DNA of 60,000 nucleotides from Takakia lepidozioides (lineage: Eukaryota > Streptophyta > Takakiopsida > Takakiales > Takakiaceae): assembly GCA_030704615.1 (NCBI GenBank), contig CM060734.1:45836042-45896041 (forward strand), read 5' to 3'. Positions 47,600 through 58,638 of the stretch are shown one piece after another (the first letter of the stretch is position 1; every line of letters begins with the position of its first letter). The position numbers and the translations under genes are program-made. A model generated the notes under the pieces. That model made no database searches. It was not told the origin of the DNA and saw only the letters and a program-made list of their open reading frames with translations.

Positions 47600-48095
47600 A
47601 GGAAAACTACATAGGCGTCAGTTCAGAAAGAAGCCAGAGCAATGAGCCCTCCCTTGCACAGCTTGTCGGGTGTAAGCTCGTCAAATCTTCGGACAATGCG
47701 GCCACCTGCCACCAACTCGACAGAGGAACACATCCATAAGCTTTCAAACTAAGAAAGAGAAGGATGCACAGTTCCTGTTTGCCGATTTCCAGTGATAAAA
47801 ACATCGATCCTTGTAAGAGATGCTCTAATTGGCTGGCAACCCACGGTGCATCAGCAAATGATTGGCTTCGTCAACAAAACACAGATCACAGCTAGTATGC
47901 ACACAAGTACACCTATCAGTAATCCTTCATATCCAAGCCTCCAAAAGCTCCAGACCAGGGAAAGAAACATATCCCATACCATGCACTGCTGCACCATCTC
48001 ATGGAAGTACTTGTTCTAGAAATCGTGCAAATCTTCAAATTTCTTGCGTCAATGTCCACCTTCTGCTTGGTCTTGGGTTTTGGGGGCATGGGGTC
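47600..48095 (-). pseudogene. CCT5: CCT5 fragment (inverted block)
   Basis: The minus strand encodes PKTKQKVDID (about 48070), then [15 protein letters not shown] (about 47890-47830), then ELVAGGRIVRRFDELTPDKL (about 47725-47665). These are the same stretches as the 3' part of the 30.4-31.8 kb copy. Introns are kept. The upstream half is gone: homology stops near 48090. Position and orientation mirror the other block. Confidence 0.8.
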
Positions 48096-49200
48096 TCTAC
48101 TTCACTCATTGTGTACGATCAGTGTGTGTTGGGTCAGCTCAAGGTCGTAGGTGCAAGTAAGTGTGTATATGAAGGAATGAAACATATCATATTGAGTTGA
48201 ATCTTCAACAATGGTATCAGCTAATAATGGCTCTGCGTTATGCAAAGAAAAGGTGGACGGTTAGCTTGCTCAGTACACTAGGCCGCTGGACAGGCAGAGC
48301 CTGGAAGCCTCCAATCTTAGCTGCAGAAGTAGCCATGCACGACAATGTAGCTGCCATCTTTCTAGGACTCTACTTGTTGAAGTGGATATGCAGGTGGAGT
48401 TGAACGAATCTCAATCTAAACAACGATGAGGCAGACTTGAAGCGACCTGAAGGCGGACGAAGTACCCGATGCAATCAGTGGACGAAGACTCTTCACATCG
48501 AATGCAGAAGCAGATGTGACGATCGATACCACTTATGATGTGAGGCGTATGGGCTCTGGTTGTCGCCTGCAGTGGGCCACAGGCAAGATGGGTGGGTGGG
48601 CGATTCTGGCTGAGTACTTACATGGCTGTGATCATCACAAAGCCCATGCCAAGTGGCAGCCACATGGATGGAAAAGAAACAAGACAGACGTGGCCGCCTC
48701 CTTCCCTACCCAGATGGACGGCTTACTCTTCAAAAGAGCGCGCCAAGTGGACTTGCCACGCGCCTCGTTGCAACAAACATGACCTTTTACCGTGCTCTCA
48801 GAGTCAGTTGCCAAGACTTCGGGATCCTTTGAAGCTGGTCACGATTGTTGGCCACATACACGAGGGAAGATGCAGATCGAAATTAGAATGGAAAGGGAAG
48901 GAGGAGTTGAACATCGAACGATTTACACATTATCCTGTTCTACACAGAGGACACATGGCCGATGAATCGAAGGGAGCAAGCAGCTACATAAGCCGACTCC
49001 TCTCCTTCTACTCATCAGCCTTAACACACTCCTCCTCGTACACTTTCTTGTCCTTCGACCTCCCTCATCTTTGTCTTTTTATCCGGGATAAGTCTCCACC
49101 TCCAGGCTTTGCAGTGTTCAATTTGGATATCCCTCCAAGTTCCGGTAGTTTGGTAGAGGTCGTCAGCCAAGTTTGACGGTGATCAACCCCGGAGAAGAAG
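48096..49200. other. Sequence inserted between CCT5 fragment and ELIP
   Basis: In the other block CCT5 and ELIP abut; here about 1 kb separates them. At 48207 TTCAACAATGGTATCAGC resembles an LTR end plus the initiator-tRNA primer site TGGTATCAG, but no second LTR was found. The last 100-200 bases are the likely ELIP leader. Confidence 0.4.
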
Positions 49201-49201
49201 G

Positions 49202-50212
49202 ATGGCACTCACATCATCGCACATGGTCACACCTCTGGGAGGCTTGCAAGCTCTACCCTCCCTCACGGTCGCCTCCAGCAAACAGCTGACCAGCTCTGGA
49301 TTCGCAACCCAATCTCGCTCACTGAAATCTCTGGCCGGCAAGGTTCGATGTGAAGCCAGCAATGATGGAAGGGGCTCAGGACTAGCGGGACTGAAGCAGG
49401 AGGTGGACCGGTTGACAAAGAAGGAAGTTACCAGGGATGCGATTCTCAAGAACCAGGAGATCAACGAGTCAGAGCAGCGGTCCGTGTTTGGGGCAAAGCC
49501 CAACTCTGGCTCGGTCTATCCTCGCCCTGAGCTGGAACGGAGACCCGAGACTGGTGACAAATCATTTGTGAGCGTGTTTGCATTCGATGGTCCTGCACCT
49601 GAGACCATCAACTGCCGCCTGGTATGCCATCCAAACCTGCTGAGCAACGTAGAGTCCCCTCTTGTGTGTGTTCAAGAGAATCAAAAGGGGTTGCGTGGGT
49701 TATACGTTGATTTAGCTAGTCTAGGTCTGTAACTCGTTCAGGATATGGTCCTGCATCACCTCACCACGCAGAAATTTGGGTAGCTGAAATCGAAGTCATT
49801 GCAACGTTACGGTTGATGGGGAACAGAAAGAGAAATTACTCTTCATTGCATTGTAGATCTTCTGAAGTCATTCATACTTGGGAACGTCATGTCGAGCACT
49901 GGTCAACGTGGCAAATGATGTGCAGGCAATGCTAGGCATTGTGTGGGCATTTGTGGCCGAGAAGATGACCGGGCTTACAGTGCTGGAACAACTCTTCAAC
50001 CCTGGCAGCGTTGGCCTCGTCTTCTTTGTCGGTGCCGTGCAATTGTTCACGTATGCGTCGCTGGTGCCCATCGTAAATGGTGAATCTACAGATTTTCGCA
50101 GCTGGGGCCCTTCACAGCAAAGGCTGAGCGTTGGAATGGACGTCTGGCTATGATTGGCTTCTTCTCTCTCATACTCACTGAGTTGATTCGGCAGGCACCT
50201 CTTTTTCACTAG
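49202..50212 (+). CDS. ELIP: Early light-induced protein (ELIP), two exons, apparent one-base frameshift
   Basis: ELIPs are three-helix thylakoid proteins of the chlorophyll a/b-binding family that bind pigment under light stress. Exon 1 (49202-49621) encodes a serine-rich plastid transit peptide (ASSKQLTSSGFATQSRSLKS) and ends DGPAPETINCRL at a GTATGC donor. Exon 2 (from 49926, after TGTGCAG) continues AMLGIVWAFVAEK, so the first chlorophyll-binding helix is split by the intron. The middle helix is VGLVFFVGAVQLFTYASLVP. At GGGGCCC (50104-50110) the frame slips by one base; in the next frame FTAKAERWNGRLAMIGFFSL follows, the third helix, and the stop is at 50210. As printed the frame ends at 50153. 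Either a recent mutation or a base lost in the homopolymer during sequencing explains this. Confidence 0.8.
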
Positions 50213-50792
50213 ATCCTTCCGAAATTTTGTAACATCGTAGACTGCCTCTGGAACTGTAGCTTAAGCTCTCTACTCCAGAGACTTGCTTGAATAGTGGTTA
50301 TTTGCGAAGATTGCAAAACAGCTGGACATCTGGGTGAGGGATCGGAGTAGGAGTGATGGCAGCTTCACTGTTACTCCACACTTTGATCACGTTCGTTTGG
50401 TAGGAAAATACATTGGAATATGTGAAACTTATCATGGGACCCACCCCAAACCTATATACCAGTCCAACACTGGACCAAACTCAAAATAGCACTAAAATGA
50501 GAGCAAAACGAGTTTCGCCCTACATTTGCGTTTTGGCTTTCCTCTCGGGTACGTGGCGCGGCGTAGAACGAGGCGGGCAGGGAGGCTGGGTTAAGGAGAG
50601 TAGCTTCACGTGGGCCCCGCTGCTGTCATCCCTAGCTCATCCCTAGTTCTGCTTTTGGTACTGTCTGCAGGACTTCCCGGATATACGCAAAGTGCAGAGA
50701 AGAGGTGTTTTGGGGATGTACGAGAGGGCAGAAGGGATGGTCACTTAACGGATGGTCACTTAACGGATAATTTTACTCTCTTTAATCCAAAC
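50213..50792. other. ELIP downstream flank with a solitary hAT-like end
   Basis: The duplicated block ends near 50392. At 50456-50480 the text ATACCAGTCCAACACTGG resembles the right terminus of the element at 50793-51588, so a truncated relative may end here. No gene. Confidence 0.4.
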
Positions 50793-51588
50793 TAGTGTTG
50801 GACCGATATTATCAACATTTCATACCAGTGTATGGTATTGTCGGTGAAGAGGCCTCCTTCATATCTGGCAAGTACTGGTATCAAGCTACGTTATTAAGCT
50901 TTTAATGTACCAGTCTGGTATGTATATTGTTTTTGTTTGGCCTGGTATGGTATGGTATCAGTATTTCAAATTTCAAATCTTATACTAGGGATATATCAAT
51001 ATTGGTATCAATACAGTTTTTTTTTTTTTAAAAACTGAAAAGTAAAAATATGTCAAAATTATACCGCTGAGGTGAGCACTTCAGCCGCTGAAGTGATCAC
51101 CTCAGCGGTTGAGTGCCGCAATTCATAATAACAAGGAGCTGGATCTCACCTTAGGTAATTTGAGGTCACCTTACAAGAGCCATATTACATGTTGATAAAT
51201 GAGATAATGCTCCAAGCCTAAGCAGATTTTTGAATGGCAAATCAGAGCCCCCAAAATTGCCATTCAGATCGTCCCAATCAAAGAGCCGCAACTCTCCATT
51301 GTTGTACCGTAAATCCCTAACGCTCCACATATTAATACTTAGGGTGCAAGCGACGGCGGAAAACATAGTACTAGTATCAACAAAGCTGCGTTCCTTGCGA
51401 TACCAGGCTGGTCTAGTAAGAGCCCAGGTATTAGCGTTATACTATATTGCCCCCAATATATTCTGCCCGGGGTATTGTCAGTTGCTTATACCCGCTTGGT
51501 CTGGTACCCTGCTGCGATACCCTTACCCATGCTGATATACCCCCCCCCCCCCCCCCCCCCCCCACCCCCATATACCGGTCCAACACTG
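50793..51588. mobile_element. Second hAT-like non-autonomous element
   Basis: The left end TAGTGTTGGACCGATAT and right end ATACCGGTCCAACACTG form an inverted repeat. TCCAAAC occurs directly outside each end (50786-50792 and 51589-51595), a 7-base match consistent with a slightly eroded 8-base duplication. Sub-terminal TGGTAT / ATACCA repeats crowd both sides, and a C run of about 23 lies at 51541-51563. The inside has no transposase. It is 796 bases and belongs to a different family from the 36.4 kb element. Confidence 0.65.
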
Positions 51589-51734
51589 TCCAAACGTCTC
51601 CAGTTTGCTAAGTGGCGAGTCTTTACTTGGGTGCGAAATGGCAAATATGGTAGTTCATGGGGCTATTAGGCTCTACAACGTCTATCCGTGTGGGCCCTTC
51701 ACATTGGGTCATCCAATGTGTGATGGATGAAAAG

Positions 51735-51895
51735 TATGACGCCTCCCGAAGGGAGCGTAACTTATGGTGTCACTTCACCACAAGGGCTACTTCCTTCCAG
51801 CTGAAAGGTGGACACCTTCATGACACACCAGACCGTGGTTTGACATCCAACGTGGTATGTGCCCATTACCACTGGGCTACATGTTGGTTGTCGTG
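51735..51895 (-). mobile_element. tRNA-derived SINE (family 1, copy b)
   Basis: Reverse complement of the SINE at 29455-29618. On the minus strand TAGCCCAGTGGTAATGGGCA gives the A box region, and the end ACTCCCTTCGGGAGGCGT-like text matches. This copy has a better A box than copy a. Confidence 0.7.
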
Positions 51896-51899
51896 ATGG

Positions 51900-52236
51900 A
51901 TAATTTATTTATTTTTAATTCCGCTATGATGATCTACCGCATTCATGGGGTTGGATACCCTTCCACCCCGTATTTGTCAGGATATCGCATAATTCTGCAT
52001 ATTGGCCAAGTGGATGTATGTACGAATCGCATTACGTGAGACCATTTTAAAATCGGCCCATGGATATTTGCCTCAATGCCAGCCCTGTGGCAATTATTGA
52101 TGTTGCTGGAGACATGTCAGGGACCATCGGTAGGGCTCCATGTTTCTAATGGTCATTCGATTTATTTCCCATTGTTTTTCTTGAATTTGGATTGAATTTG
52201 GATTTTGATCTGATGGATAGATTGTGTTCATTTGTA
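51900..52236. other. Spacer
   Basis: No gene or repeat recognised. Confidence 0.4.
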
Positions 52237-52237
52237 T

Positions 52238-52350
52238 AGGGGAAGGCCTCGAGGGGAGGGGGTTCCTGGATTTAAGGGCACTAGGCAGAGGGAGCCCTGG
52301 GCCTAAGTGCCCGAAAATCCAGGAACCTCCGACCCGAGAGGCCTTCCCCT
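52238..52350. repeat. 113-bp foldback (MITE-like)
   Basis: Arms of about 50 bases starting AGGGGAAGGCCTC face each other, including GGTTCCTGGATTT and GGGCACT on both sides, with a short loop. It stands 100 bases before the Crypton-like gene. Confidence 0.8.
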
Positions 52351-52452
52351 GCATAAAGCACGCGAAAAAGATTTCTTTCCGCTTTGCCATGTGTTATTTC
52401 GTTATTTGTATTTCCCCTTTTGTTGCGTGTCAGGCGTCAGACTTTTGTTGCG

Positions 52453-54335
52453 ATGGCGTCTCCAAGGGTTTGGAGTAGAGAAGATGAGGATGTTGTAACT
52501 GCGAAACGCTTGTGTACTGCTGATGTTGTGGCTGATTCAATTCCGCAGGGTTCATTATCTGATTCGTTTCTTGCAAATGAGCACACTGGTCTCTACGAGG
52601 TTGATGATGGCGTTGCTGATTTTGGTGAACCCGAAGCCTGCGGTTCTAGTTCCGGAAGTTGCGCTTCCAAATACCTCTCTTTCCACAGACAGTAGTACTG
52701 ATGACGAAGCTTTTGTTGAAACAGGAGCTCCTTGACGGCGTTTTGCACCTCATTCTAAGGATGAAATGCAGAATGTAAACGAAGGAGGACGTCGTAAAAG
52801 TAAATATGGCGAGAATTGGTAGCGGAACACTTTCGACAAATGGCGCGTAGAGCAGAAGATTGATACCAGGTTGTCCATTGAGGAACTCTCTGAACAAGAG
52901 GACCTCGTTGATCTTTTGGCTCGCTTTATACTTGATGCCAGGAAACTTGATGGCTCATCGTATCCTCCGGGGAGTATTAATTCACTCTTACGCGGGATAG
53001 GCAGAATAATTCGACGTTCATGCTTGCTACAATAAGTGTGTCGTTGAATCCAGCAAACCTTGCAAAAAATTCTGTATACTCACGGATGTGAGGTAGCAAC
53101 GAGCCAAATTGGCTGGTGACGAAGCTGTGGCAAGGTCTTTTAAAGCCGGCCTTGGAAAAAAAGTGCAGAAATCTGATTGTCTTACGCTTGATGAAGAAGC
53201 TGTTGTGTTGGATCAAGCTATGTGTCAACCTATTTCACCTTCCGGTTTGACTAATAGATTTGTCTGGTACTGCACGAGAAATTTCTTTATTAGAGTGGCT
53301 TCTGAAATGAGAGCTGTGACTGTTCAAGATTTTTCCATTGAGCACACTGTCCTGGGAAAGGTTCTGAGATATAGCCCTAGTCTTTCGAAGACTGATGTTG
53401 CAAGATGCAGCGTGAACAACATTCGAAAAGTTGTCGATTGTCAAGTTGCAGACATCGTTGAGACTTACGAGAAAATGATCTCTTGTATGCCTTCTTGGCC
53501 ACCTGGAGAGCCCGGTCCCCATCCATTGTTTTTTACAACGATTTCAAGGTGGAAGGCTACAGATCCCGTTTGGTACTCTAGAGGTCCTATAGGGAAAAAT
53601 ACGCTTGCAACCGTTACAAAGAAAATGACAGCGGGCATACCTGCTTGTCTGAGAAGACTTTGACAAACAAGAGCGGCAGGACGACAGGTATTACACGGAT
53701 GCAGGCAGGCTTTGTGCCTATTAGATACGGAATGGATATTACCAGCCATAGGGATGCCGAAAGTTATGAGAAATATAATCTTGTCTATAAAATGCTCAGA
53801 GATCGTGCTATTCAACGGATTATTAGTGGTGAGAAATTTCTTGGTCGACCTTTAACATTCCAAGATGCTCACAGGCAGGAGCTCGATGCCTATGCGAAAT
53901 TGCAAGAACGTCAGGTGGCCAATGTCGTTACTACAGAGCGTCGAGTTCTTGGTGATATTGTCGTCCGAATACTGCATTAGTTCCACATTCAATAAATGTT
54001 GTGGCTACGGTACCTGCAACGCTTGCACTCGCTGTTTCGGATGAGGTTCCCTTCAAGAGGATAAGGGGGAATCTAAAGTGTCCTCTGATGTGGAGAATTT
54101 TTTTGATCTTCCAAATTCTATATTCCTGGAAACAGAACAGATGATGCAGAAGAATTGCCCGATCAACTACCAGGTTCGCGGTTTCACAAGCAACGTGGGT
54201 GGCCATTCATTCAACAATCTTCAAAATTGTGTCATTCTTCAAATTGGTCCCAATGTTGTTGATGCTGCCGCATTGTTGAAGGCTGCTATGGCATCGAAGG
54301 ATACATTTGAGTCCGACAACTTGGATAAATAACTG
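52453..54335 (+). mobile_element. Crypton-like tyrosine recombinase, decayed
   Basis: Pieces in order: an acidic N-terminus from ATG 52453; NTFDKWRVEQKIDTRLSIEE and DLVDLLARFILDARKLDGSS, then YPPGSINSLLRGIGRIIRR (52827-53020); LTDVR-stop-QRAKLAGDEAVARS (53075-53140); SPSGLTNRFVWYCTRNFFIR (53235-53295); WYSRGPIGKNTLATVTKKM (53570-53630). After a one-base shift near 53650 come LTNKSGRTTGITRMQAGF and DITSHRDAESYEKY. The W..WR, YPP..L and N-terminal-lobe pattern followed by KSGR, SHRD and Tyr matches the Crypton/DUF3504 (ZMYM/KCTD-associated) tyrosine recombinases, with the catalytic Arg, His-x-x-Arg-like and Tyr positions in order. Stops near 52693, 52730, 52821 and 53092 show it is dead. The frame at 54078-54332 is probably its C-terminal tail. 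Cryptons have no terminal repeats, so the edges are unknown. Confidence 0.6.
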
Positions 54336-54749
54336 ATGTTAGTTCACATTCATGCAGATTTCTAGCTTCAGTTTTGTGTACAGATTCATCTTTGCAGGTT
54401 TTTGAAGGCATGCCATGCAAACAGGCAGTGTAGATTTTCTTGAAGCTTTCAGTGAAGCTGTTTAGCAACGGTTGAATAGATTCTTCAATCTAGCCATGTC
54501 CATACATTGCAATAAATGATTCATTTGCAAAATAGCAACCGTGACTCTGTCTCATTGCCGCTCGCAAGTTCCGAAAGAAATGATTTAAAGATATGGTGCT
54601 ATAAAGAAAAAGATGCAGGGATGGAAAGATAAGAAAATCTTCATATTTTAATAACGGTGCATTCCACCGGTGCGTAATGCCCTCCCTCCTCAATCGAGCT
54701 AGGTATTCTGCTCTGGAAGGCTTTTGGAGTGGGTAGGGGCCAGGGGCGC

Positions 54750-56040
54750 ATTTTGCGACGTCCGGGCGTGGCAAGACCGTCCCCAGGGCATCACTATTTT
54801 AACGTCGCATAAATGCGACGGATGGGGTCGTAGCGCCACGCTGGCGCGACTGCCAAAAAAAAACATACTCTGCAATGCCGAGTTAGCGACGTCCGGGGGT
54901 CGCAAAGTGCGACCCCCAGACGTCGCAGTTTAGGGGGGTAGATTTGAATTTAGGTGGGAAAGTTTGAATTTAGGCGGGAACTTTTGAATTTCAAAAATTT
55001 GTTGACTGACTTTGACCATTGACTCATGTTATGTCAATGGCGATATGTTCATTGTTCTACATATATTAGCAATGCATACTTGAACCTAGGACCTCCACGT
55101 TATAACATTTCTAAGACACTACAGACTAATCAACGCACGTACGATACATCTATGTATCGCAAAAACAATCTAAATATATATATACAGATCAAGATTTATT
55201 CTAAGGGGTCCCTCTTGTGACATCGGGGAGCTGCAAACTCCACAGCCTTAGTGCCCAACCCCAACCCCAGCCCCAAGGTCGTCGCCGTTGTTGCAGCCCC
55301 AGCGCCAGGCGCCCCAAGTGACGTCCTTGTGATGACCTAAACTAGTTATAACACCGTTGCGACCCCCTGTGGCGACGCCGTTGTGACCCGCTGACATCGC
55401 ATCGTTGGACGTCCCAGCGCGGGACGCCACACTACAGCGACCTTCAAGTCAGTAGGATTGGGGTGTTTGCTGGATTAATTCTAGGCTGTCATTGTCGGCT
55501 GCTAGCAGCAAGGCAAGGATATGTGCATGATTTGTGCAGAGGCTTGGATAGTTGAAGGAGCAGGGATAAAGCGTGGGTCCAGATTCATCCAAGAGGGCCG
55601 GATTTCAAGCTCCAGATTACCTATGATTCCTTGTGGAATGATGGCTACCAAAAAAAAAAAAAAACCCTCACTGTGGCGACGCCCCGGTGTCGTAGGGGGC
55701 ACCCTAGCATTGCGCTAGGCGCCCCTTGCGACGCCAGGGCGTCGCAATGTCCAAAAAATAAAATTAAAAAAAAATATTGTGACGCCCCGACATCGCAGAG
55801 TTGCGTTGGATTCGCAGAGTTGCCGGGGCGCCTCAACGCCCAAATTTTTATTTTATTTATGTTATTGCGACGCCTCGGCGTCGCAAGCCCCGTGGCGACA
55901 TACCTTGCGACGGCTGGGCATCGCAGCGGGGGCCCCATTTCCCCTTTTATGCCACTTTGCGACGGCTGGGCGTCGCAAAGATGTCACAGCCTCCGCTGCG
56001 ACGCCGGGGCGTCACAAAAAGACGCTAGTGCCGTCGCAGA
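54750..56040. repeat. Field of TTGCGACGCC-NN-GGCGTCGCAA palindromes
   Basis: At least eight palindromes. Perfect 10-base arms occur at 55726-55747 and 55865-55886. Imperfect ones are at 54753-54774, 55905, 55956-55979 and 55996. A larger one at 54886-54926 has 19-base arms with one mismatch (GCGACGTCCGGGGGTCGCA). CGTCGCATAAATGCGACG at 54803-54820 is perfect. They are irregularly spaced and separated by AT-rich text and an OSB shard, so this is not a simple tandem satellite. Confidence 0.85.
55445..55650 (+). pseudogene. OSB shard
   Basis: Encodes WVQIHPRGPDFKLQITYDSL and continues WNDGYQ on the plus strand, matching the second OSB piece of the 22.9-24.0 kb cluster. It is interrupted by a run of 14 A at 55652. 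It sits inside the palindrome field. Confidence 0.55.
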
Positions 56041-56114
56041 CTGAGCACCGCGCGGGGCATGGGGACGTGGCTGGCATTGCTAAACCCAACCCACCCACCC
56101 CCCTCCCCCCCCCT

Positions 56115-56905
56115 TCCCCGCCCATTTGCTATTGTGACACCACAATTGAAGCAATTGGCAAGGAGATAGGCCCATCTGAGTAGCTGAACGTCCGGAAACG
56201 TGAACAACAAGTACAAATCTGTTGGGGCCCTGACCACAACCCCTTAAGAATATTCAGAACTTAGGAGGCCACCATAACACGATCACACTAGTTATTAGAA
56301 ATGTGTTAAGCCATAGCACACCACAATTGGAGCAATTGGCAAGAAGATAGGCCCATTTGAGTACTTGAACGTCTGGAAACTTAAACAACAAGCGCAGATC
56401 TGCTGGGGGGGGCACACCACAACCCCTTAAGAAAATCAAGAGCTCTGGAGGCCATCATATGTTGATCACACTAGTTTTGAGAAATGCTCCAAGCCGTAGC
56501 ATACCACAATTGGAGCAATTGGCAAGGAAATAGGCCCACCTGAGTAGCTGAACGTCTAGAAACTTGAACAACAAGTGTAGACCTGCTGGGGGCCAGACCA
56601 CAACCCCTTAAAAGAAATCCAAAGCTCTGGAGGCCACCATATGTTGATCACACTAGTTGTTAATAATGTGCCAAGCCATAGCACACCACAAATGGAGGAA
56701 TTGACAAGAATATAGGCCCATCAAAGTAGCTGAACATCCGAAAACTTGAACAACAAGTGCAGCTCTGCTGGGGGCTAGACCACAACCCCTTGAAAATCTT
56801 TATGGCTCTAGAGGCTAGCATATCTTCATGCCCCTACTTGCTACAAATCCACCAGGCCATAGCATACCCAAATTGGAGAAATTGGCATGAAGATAGGGCA
56901 TCTAA
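56115..56905 (-). repeat. 181-183 bp satellite, four units, opposite orientation
   Basis: CACAACCCCTTAA recurs at 56235, 56418, 56599 and 56781. Units contain GGCAAGAAGATAGGCCCAT and AGCACACCACAATTGGAGCA, the reverse complement of the 41.3 kb array. Confidence 0.9.
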
Positions 56906-56939
56906 GCACAACATAAATGAATGTGACCCGGTTTTGGCT

Positions 56940-57080
56940 TCACCCCCTGCTGCTGTGCATTTGCTCACAGGTCTCCAAAGCCTCCATCCCCCATAAACCA
57001 TCCCCCATATCCCCCATATCAAATATTTCCTTTACATCCACAGTGCTCCCACATTCGACATACATATTAACGAGCCTCGC
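56940..57080 (-). pseudogene. PPR repeat shard
   Basis: The minus strand reads VNMYVECGSTVDVKEIFD and EALETCEQM, a short remnant of the same PPR family with the part between deleted. Confidence 0.5.
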
Positions 57081-57084
57081 CGCG

Positions 57085-57960
57085 CGCGCAATCGCGAAGG
57101 GGAGAAAGACGACATCAATCCGGGGCCTGGAGTCCGGCGACGAGATGGGTTAAGCTCAAGAACCGCCCACCCGTGAGATGTGTTGCTAGTCTTGGCGGAG
57201 GGTCAGCGGTCGATGGAGGGAACTCCTCCCGCTATCTAAACTACTAGTGAAACGCGGGGTCCATCTCCCACGCTTGCAAGGCAAACTATTTGTATGACCT
57301 ACGGAATCTACTCCTAACTAAATGTCTTCCGAGACTTTTTTTATTCGCGTTATCACGGCTTCACCCCGGAGCCTGTCAGTTTCTCGGGAGGTCCTCTCCG
57401 CTTGGAGTGACTGCTTCCGGAAGACTTTGCAAAGCGTTAAAGGCAAGCCGCTCAGGTCGGGGTTGCTTCACAAACACGCTTCCCCGGATTGCACGTGTGT
57501 GCAAAAGGGTCGCCTACGTTCCCGCTGTCCGGAGGGGAGAGCACACCCTAGCCTAGAAGAAAAGCTCATAACCGGACAATATCCCAATTTTCCATTAATT
57601 TCTAGGGCTCCTGGCTCTTTTCTAGAAATAGAGTTCAATAAAGAAAATGGATAAAATACTATTCTAGGTAAGCTCTTCTAATTAGGAAATAGAAATAAAT
57701 ATTGTGGGCTGTCGCTCCCAGGTTTCTCTTATTAAAAAAAAAAACTAATTACTTAGGCTGGAAATTCACTAATTCTAGAAAAATATGCATTAGGTAGGAA
57801 CTTATCTAAGCTTTCCAATGACCTAAGGCTTGGCCTCTAGATAATTCACTAACCCCTTCTCATTGCCCAAAAACCCTTCTCATGGTAAGGAAACCATAGG
57901 AAAATGGCCTTATAGGTCAAAACACCCCCCTAGGTCAAAAACACCCCCTAGCCCCTTAAT
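57085..57960. other. Unassigned stretch before copy 3
   Basis: 57085-57660 is richer in GC and has overlapping open frames (for example 57322-57654) without recognisable motifs; it could be part of a retroelement. 57660-57960 is AT-rich and contains short repeats of CCTAGGTCAAAA near 57920-57945. Confidence 0.35.
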
Positions 57961-58638
57961 AAAATGAAGGCGGACATGGATACCTGCAAGAAGAACCTCA
58001 AGAGCGCGTTTGACAAACACATTAGAATCGCTGACCCTGGACTGGGAAAGGGGTTTTTGGAGCAGGCTCGGATCCACTGGAACAAGCCCACTAAGCCAGA
58101 GATGACACAGGAAAAGCTCCACCGCCTTTCCATTTGCATGGTTGACCCTGCTCAGAATGTGAGGTGGCTGGAAATCTGGAACTCGGATCCAATCATCCGG
58201 GATACAAACAATTTCCCCAAACCAATGAAGGACGTTGAGACTGGGGTGGTGACACATGTGAGCGACCACGCATTCAACACTTGGTTGCACAAAGCGACCT
58301 TCTGGAGCCGGGTGAGACTCTATATACATTCGCACTAGTAAGCAATGAGTACATGGTTTCTTCTGTTGAATAACTCAAAATTTAGCGGATGGTTTTGCAG
58401 TTGGAGAAGCGGGCAATTGATACTTTTGAGAAATCACTACTGGACTACAAGATCACAATGACCACTCCCCGCATCAAGTTCCAATCATACGTTCGGAAAT
58501 GGAGAAGAGAACTCTAGAAGTATTTTTTTCCGTGAGTTCGAGAAGGATGGAGGCATTCTCCGCTCCCAGGACTTCGACCATCAGTATAACAGCGAGCAGG
58601 CAATGAAACGAGTTCTCTACATGTACTGACTACTATGG

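Noticed and set aside
48200-48230. LTR end plus primer-binding site TGGTATCAG
   Set aside because: No paired LTR, polypurine tract or gag/pol sequence found nearby; the match is short.
57290-57660. Two overlapping open frames before copy 3
   Set aside because: No recognisable domain, no start context, and the frames overlap on the same strand; kept only as unassigned.
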